Source: Rhizobium sp. BK376
GTDB taxonomy: Bacteria; Pseudomonadota; Alphaproteobacteria; Rhizobiales; Rhizobiaceae
Assembly (NCBI RefSeq): GCF_004341625.1
Contig: NZ_SLZG01000007.1
Span: 219,232-283,231 of the forward strand
Reading direction: 5' to 3'
Length of the DNA: 64,000 bases
In this document: positions 1-9,125 of the stretch, piece after piece
Layout of the letters: every line of letters begins with the position of its first letter
How positions within the stretch are numbered: the stretch's first letter is position 1
Notes under the pieces: generated by a model
Seen by the model: the letters and a program-made list of their open reading frames with translations, nothing else
What the model was told of the DNA's origin: nothing
The model's database searches: none
Made by a program: the position numbers and the translations under genes

Positions 1-936
1 GGGACCGGTGGCGTTCACGTTACGACCAATGAGCTGGTCGCGCTCGAAGGCCGAGCGCGTGATCTCTCCTTCGTTCAGAAGGCGCGCAGCCATCAGCAGC
101 TCGCCGGGCGCATGCAATCGTCGCTCAGGGGGAGAGGCCTGATATTCGAGGAGCTGCGCGAATATCTTCCGGGCGATGACATCCGTTCGATCGACTGGCG
201 TGTCACAGCCCGCACGACAAGGCCGGTCGTCCGTGTCTACGCAGAGGAAAAGGAGCGGCCTGCGCTGATCCTTGTCGACCAGCGGATCAACATGTTCTTC
301 GGCAGCCGGAGATCGATGAAATCAGTGGCGGCGGCGGAGGCGGCCATGCTCTGTGCCTGGCGCATTCTCGGTTCCGGCGACCGTGTCGGCGGCTTCGTTT
401 TCGATGACGAAGGCATCAGCGAAGTGAAGCCTCATCGCAGCCGAAACGCCGTCATCGCGCTCGCGAACCGCATTTCCGAAAAAAATCTCGCCCTCAATGC
501 TGCCTATGCCGGAACGCCCGCACCGGGGCGGCTGGATGAAGTGCTTCACCGCGTTTCCGCGGTGGCGCATCACGACCACCTGATCGTTGTCGTCAGCGAT
601 TTCGATGGTCACGGTGCAGTGACACGCGACATCCTGCTGCAGATGTCGGGCGGCAACGATGTCATCTGCCTTCTCGTTTACGACCCCTTCCTGCTTGAAC
701 TGCCGAAATCGGGGGACATCGTCGTCAGCAAGGGTGGCCTGCAGGCTGAACTCCTTCTTGCCCATGGTCCCATGCGCGACGCCGTCGACCGCTTTGCGCG
801 CGACAGAGGACGGGAACTGATGTCGTGGCAGCGCGAACTCGGCCTGCCGATGCTGCCGGTATCTGCGGCGGAGGAAACGGCTCCACAGTTGCGCCGCCTG
901 CTCGAGCAATCGGCCTGGCGGCAACGGAGGCGCTGA
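1..936 (+). CDS. DUF58 domain protein, 5' end outside window
   Basis: The reading frame is open from base 1, so the gene starts upstream of the window. The visible part contains the DUF58 signature: a G-R-G stretch, then EYLPGDDIRSIDW, then a TART/RPVVR segment, followed by a VWA-like fold with acidic LVDQ and VVVSDFD strands. DUF58 proteins sit beside MoxR ATPases and VWA proteins in Bat (Bacteroides aerotolerance-like) operons and are thought to act in chaperone or metal-insertion complexes at the membrane. The stop overlaps the next start (ATGA), which indicates translational coupling. A MoxR-type ATPase gene would be expected just upstream, outside the window. Confidence 0.9.
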   Translation, partial: GTGGVHVTTNELVALEGRARDLSFVQKARSHQQLAGRMQSSLRGRGLIFEELREYLPGDDIRSIDWRVTARTTRPVVRVYAEEKERPALILVDQRINMFFGSRRSMKSVAAAEAAMLCAWRILGSGDRVGGFVFDDEGISEVKPHRSRNAVIALANRISEKNLALNAAYAGTPAPGRLDEVLHRVSAVAHHDHLIVVVSDFDGHGAVTRDILLQMSGGNDVICLLVYDPFLLELPKSGDIVVSKGGLQAELLLAHGPMRDAVDRFARDRGRELMSWQRELGLPMLPVSAAEETAPQLRRLLEQSAWRQRRR

Positions 937-1457
937 TGGAACCACAGGCCAAGCTTGATCCCATCACCGAAATAGCCCTGCGCTCCATGAAGGATATCGC
1001 GGTGCCGCCGCCGGTCTCCTGGATGCCTCAGACCTGGGGATGGGCTCTGCTCGCCGTCCTTTTGGCCCTGGCGCTTTTGATCTGGCTCGCTCTGGCCATG
1101 CGCCGCTATCGCCGCAACGCCTACCGCCACGAGGCGCTGCGGTTGCTTGAGGATATCGACGCGAAACTGCGCCAGCCCGAGAGCGGCGGCAACGCGCTGC
1201 ATGAACTTGGCGAAATACTGAAACGGACCGCGCTGGCCGCCTGGCCACGGGAGAGGATCGCCCAGGCCAGCGGTCCGAGCTGGATTCATTTCCTCGACAC
1301 TTCGCAGAAAGAAAGCACCGGCGCCGCGCTCCGGCGTTTGCTCGATGACGGCGAATATCGAAGGGCCAACGCGGTAAGGGACTTGCCACCTGCGGAGGCG
1401 GATGAGCTGGTTCGGGAGGCGCGCAGCTGGATTGAGGGACATCATGTATCAACTTGA
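936..1457 (+). CDS. DUF4381 domain membrane protein of Bat operon
   Basis: A 173-residue protein with one hydrophobic segment around residues 28-52 (WALLAVLLALALLIWLALAM) and a cytoplasmic helical C-terminal part. The size, the N-terminal DPITEIALRSM...PPPVSW pattern and the position between a DUF58 gene and a VWA gene fit the DUF4381 family, a regular member of MoxR/Bat operons. The start at 936 was chosen because it overlaps the DUF58 stop as ATGA; longer in-frame extensions would run inside DUF58. It overlaps the next gene by 14 bp. The biochemical role of this family is not known. Confidence 0.85.
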   Translation: MEPQAKLDPITEIALRSMKDIAVPPPVSWMPQTWGWALLAVLLALALLIWLALAMRRYRRNAYRHEALRLLEDIDAKLRQPESGGNALHELGEILKRTALAAWPRERIAQASGPSWIHFLDTSQKESTGAALRRLLDDGEYRRANAVRDLPPAEADELVREARSWIEGHHVST

Positions 1458-2433
1458 TTTCCCGTGGCTTCTCCTGCTTTTGCCGGTCCCCCTGTTGGCA
1501 TGGTGGTTGATACCCCCGCACCGGGAAGCCTCCGCTTCGATCCGCCTGCCCTTTTTCGATCAAGTGGCGCGCGCTGCCGGCATCGAGCCCACCGAGGGTT
1601 CGGTGATACCGAAACGATCCTGGCCGCAGACGATCATGGAAGGGATCGCATGGTGTCTCATCGTCCTGGCGCTCGCGCGTCCGCAGTTCGTCGAACCACC
1701 GCTTGAGAAGCTGGAGCCACAGCGGGATATCCTGCTTGCGCTCGATCTTTCGCAATCAATGGAGACGCGAGACTTTGCCGCTCCGGATGGTACGATCCTG
1801 ACCAGGCTGGATGCGGTCAGAACCGTCGTTTCCGACTTCGTCTCGAAACGGTCGAAAGATCGGCTCGGGCTGATTGCGATCGGCGACGCACCCTACCCGC
1901 TCGCTCCTTTCACCATGGACCATCCGCTCGTTCAAACCCTCGTCGAAGGGCTGGTTCCGGGGATTGCCGGACCACGGACCGCTCTCGGCGATTCTCTTGG
2001 CCTTGCCGTCCGCATGTTCGAAAAGACATCGGTGCCGCAGAAGGTGCTGATACTGCTGACGGACGGTAACGACACGGCCAGCAAGATGCCGCCCCTCAAA
2101 GCCGCCGAGATCGCCAAGGGAAAGGGCATCGTCATTCATGCCATCGGCATCGGTGACCCCTCGGCAACCGGCGAGGACAAGCTGGATACCGCCACGCTTC
2201 AAAAGATCGCCACAGAGACCGGCGGCCGATATTTCTTCGGCGGCGGCCAGACAGCGCTCGCGGCAATCTACGAGGAGATCGACAGGATCACGCCCGAGGA
2301 CCAGAAGAGCCTCTCCTGGCGGCCACGCAGGGAACTGTTCTATTGGCCGCTTGGCGCCTCGATCGTCGTCCTGACGGTCTGGTATGGCTTTATTGGGCTG
2401 AGTTGTCTCCTTAACAGGAGGCGTTCGGCATGA
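1444..2433 (+). CDS. VWA domain membrane protein, BatA-like
   Basis: A 329-residue protein: N-terminal hydrophobic segment (FPWLLLLLPVPLLAWWLI), a second near residue 65-80, a von Willebrand factor A domain, and a C-terminal membrane helix ending in NRRRSA. The metal-ion-dependent adhesion site is visible as DLSQSM followed by LLTDGNDT. This is the BatA arrangement: two N-terminal helices, a VWA domain and a C-terminal helix. The start at ATG 1444 gives the typical short N terminus; a start at 1402 would only add residues inside the upstream gene. The stop overlaps the next start by 4 bp. Probably part of a membrane complex with the neighbouring VWA and BatD-like proteins. Confidence 0.88.
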   Translation: MYQLDFPWLLLLLPVPLLAWWLIPPHREASASIRLPFFDQVARAAGIEPTEGSVIPKRSWPQTIMEGIAWCLIVLALARPQFVEPPLEKLEPQRDILLALDLSQSMETRDFAAPDGTILTRLDAVRTVVSDFVSKRSKDRLGLIAIGDAPYPLAPFTMDHPLVQTLVEGLVPGIAGPRTALGDSLGLAVRMFEKTSVPQKVLILLTDGNDTASKMPPLKAAEIAKGKGIVIHAIGIGDPSATGEDKLDTATLQKIATETGGRYFFGGGQTALAAIYEEIDRITPEDQKSLSWRPRRELFYWPLGASIVVLTVWYGFIGLSCLLNRRRSA

Positions 2434-3983
2434 TCACGGACTTCCATTTCCTGCGACCCTTGTGGCTTCTCGGCTTGCTCGTCCCTCCAGTAATCCTGTG
2501 GCTGGCATCGCGGTCAGGCGATATTCGCCGTCGCTGGAGGACGATGATCGCACCGCATCTGCTCGACGGCCTTGTTATCGAGCCTGATCGTGTAAGCCAC
2601 ACTCGTCCAGCCCGGATGCTCGCCGCCATGCTCGCGATTGCCGTGCTGGGGGCTGCCGGTCCAACCTGGAAACGCGAATCCCCGCCGTTCGTCTCGGATA
2701 CAGCCTCGTTGGTCATAGCCGTCGATCTGTCCCCCACGATGGATGCCGTCGACATATCCCCGAGCCGGATCGAACGGGTAAAGCTGAAAATCCACGACAT
2801 CCTGTCGACGCGGAATGGAGCACGGACCGCTGTGATCGCCTATGCGGGCACGGCGCACCTGGTCGTGCCTCTCACCGACGATATCGAACTGATCGAAACC
2901 TACACGGATGCGCTTGCAACACGCATCATGCCCAAGCCGGGGAAGGATACGGCCGCGGCACTCACGCTGGCGGACGGGCTGCTGACGCGCGATGGAACGG
3001 CGGGCACGATCGTCTTGCTCACGGATGGCATTGAATCCGGTGCAGCAACGGCGGCATCGGATATCGTCAGCCGTCTGGTCGTGCTCGGTGTCGGGACGAC
3101 GGCAGGCGGGGTGGTCAAACAGACCGGGGGAGGCTTTCTCCAGGATTCAGGAGGAGGCCACCTGAGCGCCAAGCTGGATGTTGACGCCTTGAAGCAATTC
3201 GGCAGCGATACAGGTGCTGATGTCGCGACCATCACCGATGACGACACCGATGTCCGATGGCTGGCTGAGCGCGTGCAAACCAACTTCGCACAGCAGAATG
3301 CTTCCGAGGGCGACCGATGGCATGACCTCGGATGGTGGCTGATTGTCCCCGCCGCGTTTCTGTTTGCCCTTTCGTTCCGGCGCGGCTGGGTCGTCAAGGT
3401 GGCCTGCCTGCTTCTGGTTCTGCGGATTATCGCGCCCTGCCCGTCCCAAGCCGGAGAATTGGCAGATATGTGGCTGACGGCCGATCAGCAGGGCCGCATC
3501 GCCTTCGAGCATGGGGACTATGCGGCGGCATCCGAGCTCTTCCGCGACCCGATGTGGAAGGGCGTCGCGCTCTATCGGGCAACCCGCTACCAGGATGCCC
3601 TCGATGCGTTCGCGAACGTCGACACGCCGGAGAGCTGGTACAATCAGGGAAATGCACTGTTGCATCTGGGCGAATTCGAGGAGGCAATCGCTGCTTACAA
3701 CAGGGCTTTGAAAGGACGGAGTGACTGGCCGGATGCCACCGCAAATCTGGTGATCGCACAACGACTTCTGAAGCAAGAGCAGGACAAGGAACAGGAACAG
3801 CAGCAGGATCCTAACGAGAAGGCTGACAGTGTCCAGTTCGACAATAAGGGAAAGAAGGGGAAAGCCGGAGAGATCGACGTTGTCCAGCAGACGTCGGAGA
3901 CCTGGATGAAGAACATCCAGGTCAGTCCTGCGGATCTTATGGCTCGAAAATTTTCGATCGAAGCGGGAAAGACGAAGCAATGA
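2430..3983 (+). CDS. VWA plus TPR protein, BatB/BatC-like fusion
   Basis: A 517-residue protein with membrane helices near the N terminus, a VWA domain (DLSPTMDAVD, later LLTDGIESG), another membrane helix around residues 300-320, a second around 335-350, and then tetratricopeptide repeats (FEHGDYAAASELF, ESWYNQGNALLHLGEFEEAIAAY given as separate helices). The C terminus is Gln/Glu/Lys-rich and ends in a conserved-looking WMKNIQVSPADLMARKF segment. It joins what are BatB and BatC in Bacteroides. Starts 4 bp inside the BatA-like gene and overlaps the BatD-like gene by 4 bp, so all four downstream genes are coupled. Confidence 0.88.
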   Translation: MITDFHFLRPLWLLGLLVPPVILWLASRSGDIRRRWRTMIAPHLLDGLVIEPDRVSHTRPARMLAAMLAIAVLGAAGPTWKRESPPFVSDTASLVIAVDLSPTMDAVDISPSRIERVKLKIHDILSTRNGARTAVIAYAGTAHLVVPLTDDIELIETYTDALATRIMPKPGKDTAAALTLADGLLTRDGTAGTIVLLTDGIESGAATAASDIVSRLVVLGVGTTAGGVVKQTGGGFLQDSGGGHLSAKLDVDALKQFGSDTGADVATITDDDTDVRWLAERVQTNFAQQNASEGDRWHDLGWWLIVPAAFLFALSFRRGWVVKVACLLLVLRIIAPCPSQAGELADMWLTADQQGRIAFEHGDYAAASELFRDPMWKGVALYRATRYQDALDAFANVDTPESWYNQGNALLHLGEFEEAIAAYNRALKGRSDWPDATANLVIAQRLLKQEQDKEQEQQQDPNEKADSVQFDNKGKKGKAGEIDVVQQTSETWMKNIQVSPADLMARKFSIEAGKTKQ

Positions 3984-5284
3984 GAAAAGTCATGCTCGTT
4001 GCGCTGTCGTTGATTGCCCCTGCGGCCGCATGGTCAGCCGAGCCTTTCGCGCGGGCCAGCGTCGAGAACGAGAAAGGGATCGTGCCCGGACAGCAGGTGC
4101 GTGTCGACGTTGATATCTTCGTTCCGGACTTCTTTACCTCGCCCCCACAATTCCCGCCTTTCGACGTTCCCAACGCGCTGGTTACGCTTCCCGAGGAAAG
4201 GGCGGACAATCTTACGCAGACTGTGGATGGAGTGAGCTATTCGGGAATTCGCCGGGCATATGCGGTCGTTCCTCAGGTTGCCGGTACGTTTGTCATACCT
4301 GAGATCGATGTTGAACTAGGCTACGCCGTCGACGGGAAGCGGACGAAGGCAACCGTCAAGGTACCTTCCGTATCCTTCACTGCGACGGCGCCGGCTTCAG
4401 CGACCGGAGGGGCCATCTCCTTCGCCGCCAACGATCTTGCAATCGAGCAGTCATTCGATCGCGAAATCCACTCGCTGAAGGTCGGCGACGCCGTAGTTCG
4501 AACAATCGTCGTGACGGCGAAAGATACGCAGGCAATGATAATGCCGCCGGTGGCCGTTGGAACGGCCCCGGGCCTTCATCAATATGCGAAGGCGCCCAAA
4601 ATCGAAGACGGCATATCGATCGGACGAGCGACAGCCAGCCGGCGAACCGAAACCTATGTCTACACCGCCGACAAGGATGGCTCGTTCGTGATCCCGGCGG
4701 TTGCCTACCCGTGGTTCGACGTTGCGCACCACGAAGCAAAGACCTCCAACCTTCCATCCATACGGGTTACCGTTGCCGCGGCTGTTTCGGAAACAGCGAT
4801 CAAGCCAATGCTGGAAAAGGCGAAGGTCGAGAGCCCGTGGGTGCATCGCAAGATTGTGGCTGCTTGCATCCTCGCGGCCCTGGCTTTGCTCGGCCTTGCC
4901 TGGATCGGCCGCGAGTTTCCCGCGGCCATCATTAGCAAGTTCCGCGACGCGCGGATGCGTCGCTTGGCCTCCCGGGGCCATCGCCTCAAAATGCTTCAGC
5001 AAACAATCCGCGCCGGCAATGAGAGAGAAATCTACTCAGGACTCCATGTCTGGAGCCGGAGCCTTGGATATAGAACACTCGACGAGTGGGCCTGCGACGG
5101 ATCGGATGATCTGAGGCGCCAGGTCGAGCTTCTTTCCCGGAGGCTGTTTCACTCCAGTCAGCAGGAACTCGATCGCAACAAGCTTACGGCGGAGGTCGAC
5201 TTCCGCCCCCCCGTCATCTCCCATACGAGCTCGGCACTTCCGCCACTCAATCCGACTGCCGCGGGTTCTGTTATCGAGCTGTAA
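3980..5284 (+). CDS. BatD-like protein
   Basis: A 434-residue exported protein with a cleavable-looking signal peptide (MLVALSLIAPAAAWSAEP), a beta-rich periplasmic region, and a membrane helix near residues 288-306 (IVAACILAALALLGLAWIG) followed by a basic cytoplasmic tail. Phrases such as GQQVRVDVDIFVPDFF and FVIPEIDVE resemble the Oxygen_tol (BatD) family. It is the last gene of the Bat-type operon and starts inside the stop of the preceding gene. No enzymatic motif is visible; BatD proteins are thought to work with the VWA proteins on the periplasmic side. Confidence 0.8.
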   Translation: MRKVMLVALSLIAPAAAWSAEPFARASVENEKGIVPGQQVRVDVDIFVPDFFTSPPQFPPFDVPNALVTLPEERADNLTQTVDGVSYSGIRRAYAVVPQVAGTFVIPEIDVELGYAVDGKRTKATVKVPSVSFTATAPASATGGAISFAANDLAIEQSFDREIHSLKVGDAVVRTIVVTAKDTQAMIMPPVAVGTAPGLHQYAKAPKIEDGISIGRATASRRTETYVYTADKDGSFVIPAVAYPWFDVAHHEAKTSNLPSIRVTVAAAVSETAIKPMLEKAKVESPWVHRKIVAACILAALALLGLAWIGREFPAAIISKFRDARMRRLASRGHRLKMLQQTIRAGNEREIYSGLHVWSRSLGYRTLDEWACDGSDDLRRQVELLSRRLFHSSQQELDRNKLTAEVDFRPPVISHTSSALPPLNPTAAGSVIEL

Positions 5285-5386
5285 TGGCTATCGCTTCGGG
5301 CTTCCCGGACCTCGGCAGCGATACGGCTGAGCAACAGCCCTCACCTATGGTCATCAACGTCCCGCCAACCTGCTTTTACGTCTGCA

Positions 5387-5403
5387 TTTACCGTTGCGTA
5401 CTT
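5387..5403 (+). promoter_or_regulatory. 17-bp upstream motif, copy 1 (sulfatase)
   Basis: TTTACCGTTGCGTACTT lies 66 bp before the sulfatase start. Near-identical copies occur in the same orientation upstream of the FGE gene (8078-8094) and of a small secreted-protein gene (35969-35985, minus strand). The 184-bp gap between the BatD-like gene and the sulfatase otherwise holds nothing recognised. Probably an operator or promoter element; the binding factor is unknown. Confidence 0.55.
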
Positions 5404-5468
5404 CCACATTTACGGAGTTTGCGACACCACTTGAGAGGTCATGTTTCAACACTGAGGAGTAATTTCCG

Positions 5469-7130
5469 ATGACGGAAGAAACTGAAAAGCCGGTCAACCA
5501 GCCCTCTGTCAGCCGTCGCGACCTCCTGCTTGGCGGCAGTTCACTCGCACTTACCGCACTTGCTGTCGCCGCCACCGCGGAGTCTGCCAGCGCCCAGGCC
5601 CAACAGACGACGCAGTCTTCCCAGAGCAGCGGAAGTGGAAAGCCGCCTAACATTCTCGTCATATTCGGCGATGACATCGGCATACCCCAGATCAGTGCCT
5701 ATACGATGGGTCTCATGGGCTATCGCACCCCCAATATCGACCGTATCGCGAGGGAAGGCGCAATCTTCACCGACTCCTACGGCCAGCAGAGTTGCACAGC
5801 GGGCCGGGCGTCCTTCATCCTCGGACAGGAGCCGTTCCGCACCGGGTTGCTGACAATCGGCATGCCGGGCGATCCGCATGGAATCCAGGACTGGATGCCT
5901 ACGATCGCCGATGTCATGAAGACCAAGGGCTATGCGACGGGTCAGTTCGGCAAGAACCATCTCGGCGACCACGATGAACACCTGCCAACCAACCACGGCT
6001 TCGACGAGTTCTTCGGCAATCTGTATCACCTCAATGCCGAAGAAGAGCCCGAAGGGTATTTCTATCCGAAGGATCCAGCGTTCCGCAGGCAATATGGCCC
6101 GCGCGGCGTCATTCACTCCACAGCTGATGGCAAGATCGAAGATACCGGAGCTTTGACGACGAAGCGTATGGAAACAATCGACGAGGAATTCCTCGCAGCG
6201 GCGAAGGATTTCATCGATCGACAGCACAAGGCGGACAAGCCGTTCTTCGTCTGGTTCAATTCGACCCGCATGCACATCTTCACGCATCTCAAGAAGGAGT
6301 CGCTGGGCAAGACCGGCAAAGGTATCGAGGCTGACGGCATGGTGGAACATGACGGTCACGTCGGCCAGCTTCTCGATCAGCTGGATTCCCTTGGCATCGC
6401 CGACAATACGATCGTTCTCTACACGACCGACAACGGCGCGGAGATTGCATTGTGGCCAGATGGTGCAATGACGCCGTTCCATGGTGAGAAAGGCACGACT
6501 TGGGAAGGTGGCTTCCGCATTCCCATGGTGGTTCGTTGGCCAGGCGTCGTCAAACCGGGAACACAGATCAACGACATCGTCACCTTGATGGACTGGATGC
6601 CGACATTTGCGAGCGCCGCAGGCATCGACGACCTCAAGGGACAGATGAAGAGCGGTTTCAAATCCGGGGCAAAGGAGTTCAAGGTTCACCTGGATGGCTA
6701 TGATCTCATGCCATTCCTGCAGGGGTCGGCGACAAGCGGTCCCCGCGACACCGTCTACTATTTCGACCAGGGCGGCAATCTCAACGCCATTCGGTGGAAT
6801 GACTGGAAGCTGAGCTTCGCCATAGCCAGTCATGGCAACATCGCAACCGCGACCAGAGAAGTGCCAAGCTGGGCTCTGATCGCCAACTTGCGAATGGACC
6901 CCTACGAACGAGGAATGGACGAAGGAGGTGGAGCAACCGAGTTCCTTGCCAGGAACATTTGGCTTCTTGTTCCCATCCAGGGAAAGATCAAGGAATTCTT
7001 CTCGGATTTCAACCAGTTCCCCTATCAGGAAGGCAGTTCGCTGAATGCGGCCGGGATCAACTACGGCCTGCTCCGCCAGCAGGCTGCACTTAATCGCCTG
7101 AACGAACTGGAGCGTCTCGCGCCTCAGTGA
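5469..7130 (+). CDS. Tat-exported arylsulfatase family protein
   Basis: A 553-residue sulfatase. Residues 15-20 (SRRDLL) plus a hydrophobic stretch to about residue 43 form a twin-arginine signal ending in ASAQA. The metal-binding DD pair is at residues 68-69 (FGDDIG). The sulfatase signature is C109-T-A-G-R113, the C-x-(P/A)-x-R form whose cysteine must become formylglycine. GKNHLGD and the later TTDNGAE and FHGEKGTTWEGG segments are further family motifs. A GAGGAG ribosome site precedes the ATG. The sulfatase-maturing FGE is encoded two genes downstream. Likely substrate: a periplasmic or extracellular sulfate ester; specificity cannot be read from sequence. Confidence 0.92.
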   Translation: MTEETEKPVNQPSVSRRDLLLGGSSLALTALAVAATAESASAQAQQTTQSSQSSGSGKPPNILVIFGDDIGIPQISAYTMGLMGYRTPNIDRIAREGAIFTDSYGQQSCTAGRASFILGQEPFRTGLLTIGMPGDPHGIQDWMPTIADVMKTKGYATGQFGKNHLGDHDEHLPTNHGFDEFFGNLYHLNAEEEPEGYFYPKDPAFRRQYGPRGVIHSTADGKIEDTGALTTKRMETIDEEFLAAAKDFIDRQHKADKPFFVWFNSTRMHIFTHLKKESLGKTGKGIEADGMVEHDGHVGQLLDQLDSLGIADNTIVLYTTDNGAEIALWPDGAMTPFHGEKGTTWEGGFRIPMVVRWPGVVKPGTQINDIVTLMDWMPTFASAAGIDDLKGQMKSGFKSGAKEFKVHLDGYDLMPFLQGSATSGPRDTVYYFDQGGNLNAIRWNDWKLSFAIASHGNIATATREVPSWALIANLRMDPYERGMDEGGGATEFLARNIWLLVPIQGKIKEFFSDFNQFPYQEGSSLNAAGINYGLLRQQAALNRLNELERLAPQ

Positions 7131-7213
7131 TTTCCTCCCACTCGGAGCCGCGGCCAACGGATGGTAACATCTGCGCGGCTCCGAGTTCGCCCTACGGCCG
7201 ACCGAGGGACCCA

Positions 7214-8017
7214 ATGGAACTCGCAGTTAATCTCGCCGAGCGTAGCGAACTCGCATTCGCCATCCTGCTGCTTGCAAGCCAACTTATCGCACATGAGATC
7301 GGCTACCGCATAGGATACCAGATCAGGGTGCGAGCGGCCGGACAGGCCGAAAGCGTGGGCGTCGTGGTTGGTGGCATGCTTGCACTGCTGGCTTTCGTGC
7401 TCGCTTTGACGCTTTCCTATTCCACTGCCCGGTTCAACGAGCGGCGCCATGGCACCTTGACGGAGGCCAATGCGATCGGCACGGCCTGGCTTCGCGCAAA
7501 AGCCATCGGTACTCCTCAGGCCGAGGAGATCGCACAACTACTTGAAGACTACGCGAAGGTTCGGGAGGACTTCGTACGGGAAGGCCGTGACAAGACAGTC
7601 ATGGCTCAGACGAACCAGCAGACCACCGACTTGCAGAAATCGATCTGGAGCCGTGTTTCTTCGTTGGTGCGTGAGCGGCCGGATCCCGTTTCGGCTGCAC
7701 TGATGTCTTCCGTCAACGAGACTTTCGATGCCGGCACGGCCGAAAGGTTTGCACTGGGCATACGTCTCCCTCGGCAGATCTTCTGGCTGCTTGTCGGCGT
7801 CATGCATCTCAGCATGGCCGCCCTCGGCTATCAGTTCGGCCTAAGGGGAAAGCCGGTCCGGCTTCTGATCGTGCTTCTGACGATAGTCTGGACGGCGGTC
7901 GTGGTGAATATCCTGGACCTGGCATCCGCACGAGTGGGAAGCTTTCGGACGGATACCTCCGTGTATGACTGGACACTGCAAACCTTCAAAGGCTTCGAAA
8001 GCACTGGCGCCAACTGA
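7214..8017 (+). CDS. DUF4239 bestrophin-like membrane protein
   Basis: A 267-residue membrane protein with about four hydrophobic segments: two near the N terminus (LAFAILLLASQLIAHEIGY and VVVGGMLALLAFVLALTL) and two near the C terminus (IFWLLVGVMHLSMAALGYQF, LLIVLLTIVWTAVVVNIL), with a soluble helical middle. This layout and the SYSTARFNERR segment fit DUF4239. ATG 7214 has GAGGGAC just upstream; an in-frame GTG at 7127 overlapping the sulfatase stop would add 29 unconvincing residues. It lies between the sulfatase and FGE genes on the same strand, but no functional link is known. Confidence 0.75.
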   Translation: MELAVNLAERSELAFAILLLASQLIAHEIGYRIGYQIRVRAAGQAESVGVVVGGMLALLAFVLALTLSYSTARFNERRHGTLTEANAIGTAWLRAKAIGTPQAEEIAQLLEDYAKVREDFVREGRDKTVMAQTNQQTTDLQKSIWSRVSSLVRERPDPVSAALMSSVNETFDAGTAERFALGIRLPRQIFWLLVGVMHLSMAALGYQFGLRGKPVRLLIVLLTIVWTAVVVNILDLASARVGSFRTDTSVYDWTLQTFKGFESTGAN

Positions 8018-8077
8018 TTGTACTGGCCCACCCCGATGAGCGTTGCCTCTCGCCGGGCTTGCATAAAGGAGCCTATA

Positions 8078-8094
8078 TTTACCGTAACGTACTT
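8078..8094 (+). promoter_or_regulatory. 17-bp upstream motif, copy 2 (FGE)
   Basis: TTTACCGTAACGTACTT lies 54 bp upstream of the preferred FGE start. It matches copy 1 upstream of the sulfatase at 15 of 17 positions and copy 3 (35969-35985) at 16 of 17. Its presence before both sulfatase and FGE suggests shared control although the two genes are separated by a DUF4239 gene. Confidence 0.55.
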
Positions 8095-8147
8095 ACCGAG
8101 CGATGTCTGAAACGTCATTGTTGCATTCCGACCGAACGGAGGCTGCC

Positions 8148-9113
8148 ATGGGTTTGGCATTCGAGGAAACGGAAAGCTCGCCTGCGGCGCACAGGGGTAT
8201 GATATGGATCCCCGGCCGCACCTTCACCATGGGATCTGACCGTCACTATCCGGAAGAAGCGCCGGCCCATCGGGTCAGCGTCGACGGCTTCTGGATCGAT
8301 GAGACGCCGGTCACAAACCGCAGCTTCATGGAATTCGTCAAGGCGACCGGCCACGTGACGGTCGCTGAAAAGGCGCCTGAGGCAAAGGATTATCCGGGTG
8401 CTCGCCCGGAAATGCTAAGAGCGGGTTCGCTCGTTTTCCATCAGCCCAAGGTCATCGATGGACCTGACATTCGTCAATGGTGGAATTTCAAGTTCGGTGC
8501 AAACTGGCGCCGCCCGCTTGGCGGTTTGAGCGACCTGCGCGGCAAGCTCGATCATCCCGTAGTCCACGTCGCATGGTCCGATGCGAAGGCCTATGCCAGC
8601 TGGGCCGGCCTCGACCTGCCGACGGAAGCCGAATGGGAGCTTGCCGCCCGTGGCGGCAACGATGACACCGAGTTCGCATGGGGCGACGAATTGATGCCCG
8701 GCGGGCAGGCGATGGCCAATACCTGGCAAGGCACCTTCCCGACACACTCGACCAAACCGAAGGGTCAGGAACGCACCTCGCCGGTTCGTTCCTTTCCGGC
8801 GAACGGACACGGCCTCTACGACATGATCGGCAATGTCTGGGAATGGACATCCGACTATTGGAGTGACCGACATCCGGAACCTGCGCAGCACTCCTGCTGC
8901 ATTCCGAGCAATCCGCGCGGCGATGACGTCGACGCCAGCTACGACCCTCGCCAGCCCACAATCCGCATCCCGCGCCGGGTGCTGAAAGGCGGCTCGCATC
9001 TCTGCGCGCCCAACTATTGCCGCCGTTACCGCCCGGCTGCCAGGCATGCCGAGCCGGAGGATACGTCCACCAGCCACGTCGGATTTCGCTGCGTGAAAAG
9101 GCCGGCGGCCTGA
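8148..9113 (+). CDS. Formylglycine-generating enzyme family protein (SUMF1-type)
   Basis: A 321-residue protein of the FGE-sulfatase (SUMF1) family. Visible motifs: WIPGRTFTMGSD at the N terminus, PVTNRSFMEFV, LPTEAEWELAARGG, YDMIGNVWEWTSD and the C-terminal GFRCV. FGE oxidises the sulfatase signature cysteine to formylglycine using copper and O2. In the active-site strand the first cysteine is kept (NYC) but the position of the second (human C341, in SYCYRYRC) is proline: NYCRRYRPAAR. ATG 8148 is preferred because GGAGG ends 5 bp before it; an upstream in-frame ATG at 8103 lacks a good ribosome site. Probable partner: the sulfatase at 5469-7130. Confidence 0.9.
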   Translation: MGLAFEETESSPAAHRGMIWIPGRTFTMGSDRHYPEEAPAHRVSVDGFWIDETPVTNRSFMEFVKATGHVTVAEKAPEAKDYPGARPEMLRAGSLVFHQPKVIDGPDIRQWWNFKFGANWRRPLGGLSDLRGKLDHPVVHVAWSDAKAYASWAGLDLPTEAEWELAARGGNDDTEFAWGDELMPGGQAMANTWQGTFPTHSTKPKGQERTSPVRSFPANGHGLYDMIGNVWEWTSDYWSDRHPEPAQHSCCIPSNPRGDDVDASYDPRQPTIRIPRRVLKGGSHLCAPNYCRRYRPAARHAEPEDTSTSHVGFRCVKRPAA

Positions 9114-9125
9114 GGAGAAACCGGG

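Noticed and set aside
5541..7214. Minus-strand open frame of 557 codons opposite the sulfatase
   Set aside because: It mirrors a GC-rich real gene, lacks any family motif or ribosome site, and its plus-strand partner is an unmistakable sulfatase.
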